Positions 24,445 to 33,232 of a stretch of 64,000 bases of DNA are shown here, piece after piece; position 1 is the first letter of the stretch, and each line of letters starts with the position of its first letter. The notes beneath the pieces are model-generated. The model was not told the origin of the DNA, ran no database searches, and saw nothing but the letters and a program-made list of their open reading frames with translations. Origin of the DNA: JAHJQZ01 sp963675235 (GTDB lineage: Bacteria > Pseudomonadota > Alphaproteobacteria > Rhizobiales > Devosiaceae); NCBI GenBank assembly GCA_963675235.2, contig CAXXFU010000005.1:1-64000 (forward strand), read 5' to 3'. The position numbers and the translations under genes are program-made.

Positions 24445-24781
24445 GCGGTTCCAGGCTTTCTTTCCGGCTGAGATGGTCCTTTGCAGGCCAGGTTCAAGGC
24501 CCATTTACGGCCATATTTGTCCTTACTCCATCGTTTCTTGCCGCTGAAGGCTTGACTTCCAGGCAGACTCGACGCGAAGATTAACGTTCACATATGAGCT
24601 CATGGACAGCGTCGGCGGCTGATGCCGGCAGCTCGCTTGTGTTTGAGCGTAGGGGTTTCTGCTCGCATATTCATCTACCGACCGCACGGAACATGGCAGG
24701 CCGGGCTTCATGGCCCGTCGCGGCCGTGCTCTACATTTCCGGCCTGACAGAGCGGGCCGACCACATCAACGGAGTTGCACA
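24445..24781. other. Intergenic region upstream of the aldo-keto reductase
   Basis: About 340 bases without a convincing gene, between two divergent genes. TTGAGC (24643-24648) and CATATT (24666-24671) with a 17-base spacer are a possible promoter for the rightward gene, 110 bases before its start. No other structure stands out. Confidence 0.4.
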
Positions 24782-25771
24782 ATGGAATACCGTCGTCTTG
24801 GGAAATCGGGCCTCAAGGTCTCCGAACTGTCGTTTGGCGCCTGGGTGACCTTCGGCAAGCAGGTCGACACCGACGCCGCCGCCAAGCTGATCGGCACCGC
24901 CTATGATGCCGGCGTCAATTTCTTCGACAATGCCGAAGCCTACGAAGCCGGCAAGGCCGAAGAAGTCATGGGCGCCGCCATCAACAAGCTCGGCCTTGCC
25001 CGCGACACCTATGCCGTTTCGACAAAGGTGTTCTGGGGCGGCGCCGGCCCGCTCAACCGCGGCCTCAACCGCAAACACATCTTCGATGCCTGCCATACCG
25101 GCCTGAAGCGGCTCCAGGTCGATTATCTCGATCTCTATTTCTGCCACCGCCCCGACATCGACACCCCGATCGAGGAAACCGTCCGGGCCATGAGCGACCT
25201 CGTCACCCAGGGCAAGGTGATGTACTGGGGCACGTCGGAATGGACCGCCAGGCAGCTGACCGAAGCCTATGGCGTGGCGCGCCAGTACAACCTGGTGCCG
25301 CCGACCATGGAACAGCCGCAGTACAACCTGTTCGTGCGTGAGAAGGTCGAGGGTGACTATGCTCCGCTCTACGACCTGATGGGTCTAGGCACCACCATCT
25401 GGTCGCCGCTGGCCTCCGGCGTTCTGACCGGCAAGTACAATTCGGGCATCCCCGAAGACAGCCGCTTCAACCTGCCCGGCTACGAGTGGCTTAAGGCCCG
25501 TTTCGAGAGCCCTGAAGGCAAGGAGCAGATCGCCAAGGCTGTTGAACTCGAAAAGCTCGCCAAGGACGCCAGCATGAGCCTGACGGACATGTCGCTGTTG
25601 TGGTGCCTGGAAAATCCGAACGTCTCGACAGTCATTCTCGGCGCTTCCAAGCTCGATCAGCTCAAGAGCAATCTCGCTTCACTTGAGCACAAGTCGAAGA
25701 TGACGCCCGACCTTGTCGAAGCGATCGAGAAGGTCGTGGCCAACAAGCCGGCCGAGCCGCAGCGCTTCTAG
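24782..25771 (+). CDS. Aldo/keto reductase, Kv-beta/YghZ-like
   Basis: The 329-residue protein has the aldo-keto reductase TIM barrel. The catalytic residues are visible: Asp in NFFDNAEAY with Tyr five residues later (about 50-55), Lys in VSTKVFW (about 80), and His in FCHRPDID (about 122). The C-terminal NADPH-binding region is WSPLASGVLTGKYNSG and later STVILGASKLDQLKSN. Its closest family pattern is the K+ channel beta-subunit/YghZ group, which reduces aldehydes such as methylglyoxal. No operon partner is evident; a terminator follows directly. Confidence 0.92.
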   Translation: MEYRRLGKSGLKVSELSFGAWVTFGKQVDTDAAAKLIGTAYDAGVNFFDNAEAYEAGKAEEVMGAAINKLGLARDTYAVSTKVFWGGAGPLNRGLNRKHIFDACHTGLKRLQVDYLDLYFCHRPDIDTPIEETVRAMSDLVTQGKVMYWGTSEWTARQLTEAYGVARQYNLVPPTMEQPQYNLFVREKVEGDYAPLYDLMGLGTTIWSPLASGVLTGKYNSGIPEDSRFNLPGYEWLKARFESPEGKEQIAKAVELEKLAKDASMSLTDMSLLWCLENPNVSTVILGASKLDQLKSNLASLEHKSKMTPDLVEAIEKVVANKPAEPQRF

Positions 25772-25796
25772 TGCCAGAACTCAAAACAGCGATCGA

Positions 25797-25819
25797 GGGG
25801 GCGGCAACGCCCCCTTTTT
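25797..25819 (+). terminator. Intrinsic terminator after the aldo-keto reductase
   Basis: GGGGGC (25797-25802) pairs GCCCCC (25809-25814) around GGCAAC, followed by five T residues (25815-25819). It is 25 bases after the stop codon. Confidence 0.88.
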
Positions 25820-25844
25820 CGTGCCCGAACGTCGCCGGCAGGGA

Positions 25845-26678
25845 TCAGCGCAGCGTCGCGCCGAACCACATAAGACGCAAAAGCTTCAGCCAGTCGGCGC
25901 TCTCCTTCGGAGGTGCGAAGGGATCGGGGCCCGACGGCGGGCGCGTATCGATCAAGGCGATGTGGGCGAAGGCCGGCCGTAGCTGGCGCGGCAGCAGCCC
26001 GACGGCGGCGCGGGCTTTATCCAGATGGTCACGCCCAAGGGCATGACAGCGATGGAGCGCTGCCCGCAGCCCGTCGCTGTCGCGGCGGGACAGGATGTCG
26101 GCATCCGTGAGCCCGTGTTCGGCCAAGATGTCGAACGGCAGGAAGATGCGGCCACGCGCGCAGTTGAAACCGAAGGCGCGGACATGGCCGAGATAGGCCA
26201 GCCCGACGCCAAGATGGCCGGCGGCATCGCCGCTGTCCGGTGCCTTGCCGTCGCCAAGGATGGTTGCCGCATATTGATAAAGGATCGAGGCGGTTTCTCC
26301 GGCATAGCCCTCGAATGTCGAAACATCCGGCATCGGGTCCTGGTAAAGATCGAACCGCCGCGCCGCCACCAGCCGTTCGAGCGGACCGGCAGCAAGACCG
26401 TAGCGCTCCATCACCTCGGCGAGCGCCGCTGCAAGCGGGTTCTTCTCGGCCGCGCCATATGCCGTGCCGGCGAAGAAATCGGCCCACCATTGCAGGCGGA
26501 TTTCGCCGGGCATCGGCTCGCTGACGCGCTCGCTGGTTGTGGCAATTTCGGCATTGGCCGCAAACAGCGCCTGCACGGCAGCGCGCGTGTCCTGCGGCAG
26601 GATCAGGCTGGCGAAATAGCGCTCGCGATCGAGGTCCCTAAGCGTTTCGGAGACGATGTCCGCCCCGACTTCGCTCAT
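25845..26678 (-). CDS. Squalene/phytoene synthase family protein (NDUFAF6-like)
   Basis: The 277-residue protein is a trans-isoprenyl-diphosphate synthase fold member. The first region (DRERYFASLILPQDTR) and the Ile-Arg-Leu-Gln-Trp-Trp helix (IRLQWWADFFAGTAYG) are as in the family, but the Asp-rich DxxxD motifs of true squalene/phytoene synthases are not well preserved. The shape matches bacterial relatives of the mitochondrial complex I assembly factor NDUFAF6 (C8orf38). Its start overlaps the end of the Mth938-like gene by 4 bases (ATGA), and the pair lies in the secDF-yajC region. I consider an enzymatic role in carotenoid or hopanoid synthesis less likely. Confidence 0.85.
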   Translation of the reverse strand: MSEVGADIVSETLRDLDRERYFASLILPQDTRAAVQALFAANAEIATTSERVSEPMPGEIRLQWWADFFAGTAYGAAEKNPLAAALAEVMERYGLAAGPLERLVAARRFDLYQDPMPDVSTFEGYAGETASILYQYAATILGDGKAPDSGDAAGHLGVGLAYLGHVRAFGFNCARGRIFLPFDILAEHGLTDADILSRRDSDGLRAALHRCHALGRDHLDKARAAVGLLPRQLRPAFAHIALIDTRPPSGPDPFAPPKESADWLKLLRLMWFGATLR

Positions 26679-27070
26679 TTCCTGCCCGCTTCGGCAACGG
26701 CGATCAGCGCGGCGCCGACCGCCCTGTCCTCGGCCATCAGCACGTTGTAGGTGCGCGCCGAGCTGCCGGTCGATCCGGGTTCGGCAACGATGTTGCGTTC
26801 GCGGAAGGCCTGCTTGATCTCGCGGGGAAGCGGCTCGAAGGCATCTCCCATGCCGAACAGCATGACATCGAGCCTGTCGGCCACGGCAAAGACCGGCGCA
26901 AGCGCATCGAGCGTCAGTTCACCCGGCGCCGTCACCTCCCAGGCATGCATGCCGGAGGGTAGGCAAAGCAGCGAGCCGCGATGGCTCATGCCGGCAAAGC
27001 GGAAGCCGAGATTGCCATAGCCTTCGATTGGCGCCTGATAGGGATAAAAGCCCTCGCCGGGTTCAGCCAT
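26675..27070 (-). CDS. Mth938-like domain protein (NDUFAF3-like)
   Basis: The 131-residue protein has the Mth938/DUF498 domain: GFRFAGMSHRGSLLCLPSGMHAWEV, DRLDVMLFGMGDAFEPLPREIKQAF, and the C-terminal STGSSARTYNVLMAEDRAVGAALIAV. Mitochondrial NDUFAF3 (C3orf60) belongs to this family and assembles complex I. The ATG at 27070 was preferred over a TTG two codons earlier. It is upstream of the squalene/phytoene synthase-like gene, overlapping by 4 bases, and downstream of secDF by 112 bases. Confidence 0.9.
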   Translation of the reverse strand: MAEPGEGFYPYQAPIEGYGNLGFRFAGMSHRGSLLCLPSGMHAWEVTAPGELTLDALAPVFAVADRLDVMLFGMGDAFEPLPREIKQAFRERNIVAEPGSTGSSARTYNVLMAEDRAVGAALIAVAEAGRK

Positions 27071-27182
27071 GCGCAAAGCCTCTTCGCTCGGTACAGGGAC
27101 GGCGTCGCCGCGCGCCTCCGTATGGCGACGCGTGCAGTGCGGGGTGGGACGAGACGCCCCTGCCCCCGACCTCGGACGCGGA

Positions 27183-29747
27183 TCAGACGACGGCTCCGTC
27201 CGAGCGCTTGTCTTCCTTCTTGACCTTCTCTGCCGGCGCCCTGTTCTTCAGCCCGAGCAGCATGAGCAGCGGCGAGGCGATGAAGATCGAGGAATAGGTG
27301 CCGACAACGACGCCCCATGTCATCGACAGGACGAAACCGCGGATAACCTCGCCACCGAAGAACACCAGCGCCAACAGCGCCAGAATGGTGGTGAAGGCGG
27401 TCAGGGTCGTGCGGCCCAAGGTCGAGTTGATGGAATCGTCGAGCAGGTTCAGGAGTGGCAACTTCCTGAATTTCCGCATGAATTCACGGACACGGTCGTA
27501 GACGACGACGGTATCGTTGAGCGAATAGCCGACAATTGTCAGAACAGCCGCGATACTGGAAAGGTTGAACTCGATTCCGAGCACCGAATAGAACCCGATC
27601 GTCAAAATGACGTCGTGCATCGTGGCGATGACGGCGCCGACGGCGAACTGCCATTCGAAGCGGAACCAGATGTAGATCAGGATGGCAATGAGCGCGACGG
27701 TGATGGCGATGGTGCCGGCCAGAGCCAGTTCGCCCGACACGGTCGGGCCGACCGTCTCGGTCTTGATGACCTCGTATTTCTCCTGATCGAGGGCGTTCTG
27801 CACCTTGTCGACAGCCGCCTGCTGTGCCGCGTCTCCACCCGGCTGGGTTTCGACGCGCAGCGAAATCGTCTGCTCGCCATTGGCGAAATCGGTCAGGGTC
27901 TGAACAACGACGTCGCCGAGTTCGAGCGGCGACATCGCCGAGCGGACATCGGCGATATCTTCCACCGAAACCTGCTTGTTCGTCGTCTGGATCAGCAGCG
28001 ACGAGCCGCCCTTGAAGTCGATGCCGAGATTGAGCCCCATGGTGAAGAACACCACGATGGAAGCGATGGCCGCCGCGCCCGAGAACCCGAGGGCAATCTT
28101 GCGCCAGGACATGAACGGCACATGGGTGCCATCCGGCACGAAACGGAAGATCTGCAGGTGCAGCTTTTTCGGCCGCGCCCAGGAATACCAGCGCCCGACG
28201 ATGAACAGGGTCACCAGATAGGCGGTGAACAGCGTCGTCAGAATACCGATGCCGAGCGTGACGGCGAAGCCTTGCACCGGGCCGGAGCCGAGGAAGAACA
28301 GGATGGCGGCGGCGATCAGGGTGGTGACGTTGGCGTCAACGATGGTGCCCATGGCGCGCTGGAAGCCGGCCTCGATGGCCTGCACCGGCGTTCGCCCACC
28401 ACGCAGTTCTTCGCGTATGCGCTCGTAGATCAGCACGTTGGCGTCGACCGCCATACCGATGGTCAGAACGATACCGGCAATGCCCGGCAACGTCAGCGTC
28501 GCCCCCAGCACCGACAGGACGCCAAGAAGGATGGTGATGTTGAGCACCAGCGACAGAACGGCGAAGCCACCGAACAGGCCATAGGCGATGACCATGAAGA
28601 CCATGACGGCGATAGCGCCGATGACGCCGGCGGTGACGCCGGCCTGGACGCTGTCGGCACCGAGCGAGGGACCGACCGAGCGCTGTTCAATGATGTTCAG
28701 CGTCGCCGGCAGGGCACCGGCACGCAGCAGCACCGCGAGGTCGTTGGCGGTCTGGGTGGTGAAACTGCCGTAGATCTGGCCCGAACCGCCGGTGATGGCG
28801 GACTGGATGACCGGCGCAGTGATGACCTGGTTGTCGAGGACGATGGCAAAGCGCTTGCCGACATTGGCCGAGGTGATCTCGGAGAAGACGATGGCGCCGC
28901 GCGTGTCGAAGCGGAAGGTGACGATGGGCTGGGACGTGCGCTGGTCGAAGCCGGCCTGGGCATCGACAAGGCTCTCGCCGCCGAGCGAAACGTCTTCGTA
29001 GAGCAGTTCGCTGCCATTGCCATCGGCATTGGGCACGACTTCGGTGCCGGGCGGCAGCCCCTGGGCCTCGGCCTGCGCCGCGGTCATGCCGTTGTACACG
29101 AGGTGGAAGGTCAGACGCGCCGTGCGCGAGATGATATCCTTGAGCCGGGTCGAATCCTCAAAGCCCGGCACCTCGACCAGCACGCGGTCATTACCTTCGC
29201 GCTGAATTGTCGGTTCAGTGGTGCCCAGTTCGTCGATACGCTTGCGGATCACCTCGATCGACTGGGTGACCAGCGCCGACATCCGCCTGTCGATTCCGGC
29301 CTCGGTCAGCGCGACGGTGATCTTGCCGTCTTCGGTTGCCGTCACCTCAAGTTCGGGAGTGTTGCCGAAAACCCCATTGGCGTAGGAGTCGAGCGATTTG
29401 ATCGCATCGACCGCCTCGGAGGTCCGCACCGGATCCGTAAGTTCGACGTTTAGCGTATCGCCGTTCGTGGCAATCAGGTTGCCAATGCCCTTGTCGTTCG
29501 CCAGTGTCGAACGGATGTCACGCCGCAATTCCTTGACGCGTTCGGCAACGATGCTTTCCTTGTCGACCTGCAGCAGAAGGTGCGAGCCTCCCTGCAGGTC
29601 GAGACCCAGAACAATCTGCTTTTTGGGCAGAATGTCCGGCCAGGACGCAAGCGTCGACGCGGGCACGAAATTGGGAACGACGAACAGGATGCCCAGGAGC
29701 GAGACCAGGGCAATCACTGCGGTTCGGAACGGCGAAAACTGAAGCAT
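27183..29747 (-). CDS. secDF: Protein translocase subunit SecDF (fused SecD and SecF)
   Basis: The 854-residue protein joins SecD (about residues 1-520) and SecF (about 550-845). SecD has GLDLQGGSHLLLQVD near residue 46 and TM4/TM6-like GMAVDANVLIYERIREEL near residue 436. SecF has GIDFKGGSSLLIQTTN near residue 575 and SLNDTVVVYDRVREFMRK near residue 740. It uses proton motive force to pull proteins through SecYEG and is found as a fusion in many alphaproteobacteria. It lies directly downstream of yajC. The ATG at 29747 is chosen; a TTG just upstream is also in frame. Confidence 0.97.
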   Translation of the reverse strand: MLQFSPFRTAVIALVSLLGILFVVPNFVPASTLASWPDILPKKQIVLGLDLQGGSHLLLQVDKESIVAERVKELRRDIRSTLANDKGIGNLIATNGDTLNVELTDPVRTSEAVDAIKSLDSYANGVFGNTPELEVTATEDGKITVALTEAGIDRRMSALVTQSIEVIRKRIDELGTTEPTIQREGNDRVLVEVPGFEDSTRLKDIISRTARLTFHLVYNGMTAAQAEAQGLPPGTEVVPNADGNGSELLYEDVSLGGESLVDAQAGFDQRTSQPIVTFRFDTRGAIVFSEITSANVGKRFAIVLDNQVITAPVIQSAITGGSGQIYGSFTTQTANDLAVLLRAGALPATLNIIEQRSVGPSLGADSVQAGVTAGVIGAIAVMVFMVIAYGLFGGFAVLSLVLNITILLGVLSVLGATLTLPGIAGIVLTIGMAVDANVLIYERIREELRGGRTPVQAIEAGFQRAMGTIVDANVTTLIAAAILFFLGSGPVQGFAVTLGIGILTTLFTAYLVTLFIVGRWYSWARPKKLHLQIFRFVPDGTHVPFMSWRKIALGFSGAAAIASIVVFFTMGLNLGIDFKGGSSLLIQTTNKQVSVEDIADVRSAMSPLELGDVVVQTLTDFANGEQTISLRVETQPGGDAAQQAAVDKVQNALDQEKYEVIKTETVGPTVSGELALAGTIAITVALIAILIYIWFRFEWQFAVGAVIATMHDVILTIGFYSVLGIEFNLSSIAAVLTIVGYSLNDTVVVYDRVREFMRKFRKLPLLNLLDDSINSTLGRTTLTAFTTILALLALVFFGGEVIRGFVLSMTWGVVVGTYSSIFIASPLLMLLGLKNRAPAEKVKKEDKRSDGAVV

Positions 29748-29792
29748 CAAAACGGTCCGGTGCTGCGGAACTTGGGGTGACGGTGCGAGCCG

Positions 29793-30137
29793 TTACTTGT
29801 TGTCGTTGACCGGTTCGGGCTTGGAACGCACTTCGGCAATCATGGACCGCACGACCTTGACCTTGGTACCCTGGGCGATCTCGACCTCGAGATCCTCGTT
29901 GGCGACGGACTTGGTGACCTTGCCGACAATACCGCCGGTCGTCACAACGGTATCGCCGCGGCTGACGGCGGCGAGCATGGCGGCATGTTCCTTGGCGCGC
30001 TTCTGCTGCGGACGGATGAGGAACAGCCAGAAAACGGCCACCATGAGGATGATGGGCACGATGTTGAGAAGAATCGCATCCATGCCACCAGCGCCCGCGG
30101 CACCTGCCGCCTGCGCGTATGCGGGGGTCACAAACAT
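29793..30137 (-). CDS. yajC: Preprotein translocase subunit YajC
   Basis: The 114-residue protein has one membrane helix (IVPIILMVAVFWLFLIRP, residues 27-44) and the cytoplasmic domain QQKRAKEHAAMLAAVSRGD with TTGGIVGKVTKS. It begins MFVTPAYAQAAGAAGAGG, the usual Ala/Gln/Gly-rich N-terminus in this group. The ATG has AAGGAGCG upstream. It is 45 bases before secDF and forms the SecDF-YajC membrane complex. Confidence 0.96.
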   Translation of the reverse strand: MFVTPAYAQAAGAAGAGGMDAILLNIVPIILMVAVFWLFLIRPQQKRAKEHAAMLAAVSRGDTVVTTGGIVGKVTKSVANEDLEVEIAQGTKVKVVRSMIAEVRSKPEPVNDNK

Positions 30138-30289
30138 ATACTCGCTCCTTGGGATCGGCTTGTCATTGTCTTGCAGCCTGTATCATAACGGCAGCAAAAA
30201 GGCCCGGCTGCAACGCCGCGCCAAAATCGCGCGGACTATACCGTTGCGTATGCGGTAATGCAAAGCCTATCCGACGCCGATTCGAAATT

Positions 30290-31177
30290 ATGAGGACCCT
30301 GGTGCAAAATACTGTTTCGAATGAAGAAATACTTGTCCGTCTCGACCGTATTGCGACGGCCCTCGACCGGCTTTCAGGCATTGTCGTGCCGGCCTTGCCC
30401 ACCCTTGGCGACGCGAACGGCTATCATTGGGAGGGGCGCTCCGGCACCCTGCAGCCGGTGGCGCGGATCAATGCTGTACCCTATGAGCTGCTCAAGGGAC
30501 TTGAAGGCGTGCTGCCGGCGCTTTTGCGCAACACCGAACAGTTCGCCCACGGCCATGGCGCCAACAACGTGCTGCTGTGGGGCGCGCGCGGCATGGGCAA
30601 GTCCTCGGCGGTCAAGGCCGTGCACCAAAGGGTTCTGACCAACCTGCCGGCCAAGGCGCGGTTGGTACTTGTCGAGATCAGCCGCGAGGACATCGAATCC
30701 CTGCCGGCGCTGTTGCGGGTGCTGACATCCCTCAACGCCCGGTTCATCGTCTTTTGCGATGATCTCAGCTTCGATCGCGACGAAACCAGCTACAAATCGC
30801 TCAAATCGATTCTCGATGGCGGTATCGAAGGCCGCCCGGACAACGTTGTGTTCTATGCGACGTCGAACCGCCGACACCTGATGCCGCGCGACATGATCGA
30901 CAACGAGCGTTCGACCGCGATCAACCCGTCCGAGGCGATCGAGGAGAAGGTGTCGCTGTCCGACCGTTTCGGGCTCTGGCTCGGCTTCCACAATTGCGAC
31001 CAGCAGACCTATCTCGACATGGTCTTTGCCTATGTCGACCATTTCGGCATCCCGATCGCCGAAGACCTCTTGCGCGCCAAGGCCATCGAATGGGCCCAGA
31101 CGCGCGGCGCCCGCTCGGGTCGCGTCGCCATCCAGCTCGTGCGACAGCTCGCCGGCGAAGCAGGGATGGATATCTAG
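30290..31177 (+). CDS. DUF815-family AAA ATPase
   Basis: The 295-residue protein has a P-loop NVLLWGARGMGKSSAVKAV (residues 90-108) with GxxGxGKS, and a Walker B-like RFIVFCDDLSFD near residue 155. Sensor-like VVFYATSNRRHLMPRDM follows. It matches DUF815 (COG2607), a small AAA-type ATPase family of unknown function often next to yajC/secDF in alphaproteobacteria. It is divergent from yajC. The first part (about 1-80) lacks conserved motifs. The stop codon is followed 10 bases later by a copy of the 45-bp repeat. Confidence 0.92.
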   Translation: MRTLVQNTVSNEEILVRLDRIATALDRLSGIVVPALPTLGDANGYHWEGRSGTLQPVARINAVPYELLKGLEGVLPALLRNTEQFAHGHGANNVLLWGARGMGKSSAVKAVHQRVLTNLPAKARLVLVEISREDIESLPALLRVLTSLNARFIVFCDDLSFDRDETSYKSLKSILDGGIEGRPDNVVFYATSNRRHLMPRDMIDNERSTAINPSEAIEEKVSLSDRFGLWLGFHNCDQQTYLDMVFAYVDHFGIPIAEDLLRAKAIEWAQTRGARSGRVAIQLVRQLAGEAGMDI

Positions 31178-31186
31178 CAAGGCCGT

Positions 31187-31230
31187 CAGGCAAAGCGCCA
31201 AGCGCTTTTCCGGTCGACAATCCGACCATT
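31187..31230 (+). repeat. 45-bp interspersed repeat, copy C
   Basis: Starts CAGGCAAAGCGCCAAGCGC and ends CGACCATT. It is the most diverged copy compared with 8229-8274 and 10342-10387. It keeps the GGTCG ... CGACC mini-hairpin with compensating bases. Like copy A it begins 10 bases after a stop codon (DUF815 gene). Confidence 0.6.
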
Positions 31231-31280
31231 CGCGAGCCGACTTCCGGACGATATCGCGAATACGCCCATCACCGCCTAGG

Positions 31281-31306
31281 AAAAAACCCCGGCCCTTAGG
31301 CCGAGG
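31281..31306 (-). terminator. Intrinsic terminator of the LysM/LytM lipoprotein gene
   Basis: Read leftwards, CCTCGGCC (31306-31299) and GGCCGGGG (31294-31287) form a stem with a TAAG loop, followed by six T (31286-31281). It lies about 100 bases beyond the stop codon of the leftward gene at 31408. Confidence 0.8.
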
Positions 31307-31407
31307 TCTGAGATGTGGAGGCCAGGAAAGCCTTGTGGAGTTCTCTAAGTCACGTCACGTCCGGGCCAAACTCGAAACGCATGATCCGGGCCGTCGGGTG
31401 GTCGCGG

Positions 31408-32526
31408 TCAGCCCGCCAGCAGCGGAGTCGGGTCGACCGGTGTTGCGCCCTTGCGCAATTCGAAATGCAGCTGCGGCCGCGAGACGCCGCCGGTCATGCC
31501 GGTGGTGCCGATGGCCTCGCCACGATTGACCTCAGCGCCCTTGGCGACAGTGATGTCCTTGAGATGGGCATAGGCCGACACGTAGCCGCTGTCATGCTTG
31601 ATGAGAATGAGATTTCCATAACCCTGCACCGCCGAGCCGGTGTAGATGACCGTGCCGCTCTCGGCGGCCCGCACCGCGGTGCCTTCCTGGGCGGCAATGT
31701 TGATGCCCGAACGGGACTCGGCAAAATCGGTGATGACGGTGCCGCTCAGCGGCCAGCGGAACTTGCCATCGGCTGCCGGCGCCCGGATCGGGGATTCGGC
31801 GCTTGCCTGCGGGGCGCTGGCGACGTCCGCTGTTTCGGGAACGGGCTTGGCGATGACGGGCTGGGAGACGACCGGAGCCGCCGCCTTCGGCGTCGAGATC
31901 GACGCGGTGGTAACCGGCGCATCGGCCTGCTTGCCGCCTGGAATGATCAGCTTCTGCCCGACAAAGATCTTGTCCATCGACGAAAGCTCGTTGGCCTTGA
32001 CGATGCTGCCCGGCTCGACGCCGTATTTGCGGGCGATGACGTAGAGCGACTCGCCGGAAACAACGATATGGACCGGGCCGGTCGGCGTCGCCGCCTTGGG
32101 CACACTGACCTGCGAAGCCGTCGTCGCAGTGGGCGCCGGCGATGATGCAACTTTCACAGCGGCTTGAGCAGGCATGGTCTGTTGACTCCCGGAAGAAACA
32201 ATCGGCGGCAACGGCAGGGAATTGACACCCGTCGTTGCCGGCTGTTGCGCCACACTGCCCGTAGTCGTGGGCGTCACGATGATCCGCCTGCCCACGTCGG
32301 CCGGGGGAACATATGGACCATCACCCGTCGGCCGACTGGCCAGGGGTGCCGGCATCTGCTGTGTCGCCGCGGCCCCCACCGACTTTCCGGCCGAACCGGT
32401 GGTCGTAGAGTCAAGAAAGCCGCCGCTTCCGAGCGAAGAACACCCTGCAAGAGAAGCGGCGCCGGCGATTAACGCGGCTGCGGCGATGGACCGCCGAAAC
32501 GCGAGACCCGTATTGCGGTACCTCAT
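31408..32526 (-). CDS. LysM and LytM (M23-like) domain lipoprotein, NlpD/DipM-like
   Basis: The 372-residue protein has a lipoprotein signal peptide ending in LAGC (about residues 25-29), a Thr/Ala/Pro-rich linker, a LysM motif (VVSGESLYVIARKYGVEPGSI, near residue 156) and a C-terminal LytM/M23 domain (about residues 255-370). The catalytic set is not intact: the H-x3-D pair expected after FAESRSG is absent (GINIAAQEG) and the later HxH reads QLHFELRKG. This matches activators such as NlpD and EnvC rather than hydrolases, so it probably activates an amidase during division. The start was set at 32526 because the signal peptide begins there. It is the last gene of the leftward block behind pcm. 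Confidence 0.87.
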   Translation of the reverse strand: MRYRNTGLAFRRSIAAAALIAGAASLAGCSSLGSGGFLDSTTTGSAGKSVGAAATQQMPAPLASRPTGDGPYVPPADVGRRIIVTPTTTGSVAQQPATTGVNSLPLPPIVSSGSQQTMPAQAAVKVASSPAPTATTASQVSVPKAATPTGPVHIVVSGESLYVIARKYGVEPGSIVKANELSSMDKIFVGQKLIIPGGKQADAPVTTASISTPKAAAPVVSQPVIAKPVPETADVASAPQASAESPIRAPAADGKFRWPLSGTVITDFAESRSGINIAAQEGTAVRAAESGTVIYTGSAVQGYGNLILIKHDSGYVSAYAHLKDITVAKGAEVNRGEAIGTTGMTGGVSRPQLHFELRKGATPVDPTPLLAG

Positions 32527-32575
32527 CGGCCAACTCGTTACTCGATAAAACACTGTGGGGCTGAGTGTAGGCTCG

Positions 32576-33232
32576 TTAAGGTAAAGACGAGCTTAAAGGC
32601 GGCAACCGGACTGTCCCGCGTTCGGCGACGAGGAATGTCTCGCCTTCACGCTCGATCCTGAGAATCGTCTGGCGCTCCGAAGGCGCGCCGACCGCCGCGA
32701 CAAGGATGCCCTCGTCGGCCAGTTGCCCGGTCAGGACCTCGGGCACCTCGGTCACAGAACCGGTCAGGAGGATGCGGTCGAACGGGGCCATCTGCGCCAG
32801 TCCGACAAGCCCGTTTCCAGCCATGCCGACGATGTTGTCAGCCCTCAAATCCCGCCAGCGCGCGACGGCGGCGGAGAGCAGCGCCCGCTCCCTTTCGAGC
32901 GAGAACACCCGGCGCACGAGCCGGGACAGCAGGAAGGCCGAATAGCCGCTGCCAGTGCCGATTTCGAGCAGTTTGGCGGCGCCGCCGGCATCGAGAGCGG
33001 CGATCAGCTGGGCCAGGATCAATGGCGAGGTGATCGACTGGCCGAAACCGATCGGCAGCGAGGCGTCCTTGTAGGCATAGCCGGCGTAATCAGGCGGAAC
33101 GAAGGCCTCGTGAGGGCTCGATTCGAAGGCAGAAAGCAGGCGTTTGTCGGTGATGCCAAGACCGCGAAGCGCCAGGATCAGGCCGGCGCGGGCGACGAAC
33201 AGATCGTCGGTCCCATCGCGGTCGTCAGGCAT
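32576..33232 (-). CDS. pcm: Protein-L-isoaspartate O-methyltransferase
   Basis: The 218-residue protein has the SAM-binding motif LLEIGTGSGYSAFLLSRLV (about residue 85) and the Pcm features EAFVPPDYAGYAYKDASLPIGFGQSITSP before it. The end (FDRILLTGSVTEVPEVLTGQL and GILVAAVG) is standard. It methylates abnormal L-isoaspartyl residues to start their repair. The ATG at 33232 overlaps the surE stop by 8 bases, so surE and pcm are coupled, as in many bacteria. Note that a second Pcm-family gene lies at 59262-59921. Confidence 0.95.
   Translation of the reverse strand: MPDDRDGTDDLFVARAGLILALRGLGITDKRLLSAFESSPHEAFVPPDYAGYAYKDASLPIGFGQSITSPLILAQLIAALDAGGAAKLLEIGTGSGYSAFLLSRLVRRVFSLERERALLSAAVARWRDLRADNIVGMAGNGLVGLAQMAPFDRILLTGSVTEVPEVLTGQLADEGILVAAVGAPSERQTILRIEREGETFLVAERGTVRLPPLSSSLP

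Noticed and set aside
27069..29453. Long rightward open frame of about 790 codons opposite secDF
   Set aside because: Antisense of secDF in a GC-rich genome, with no domain and no ribosome-binding site.
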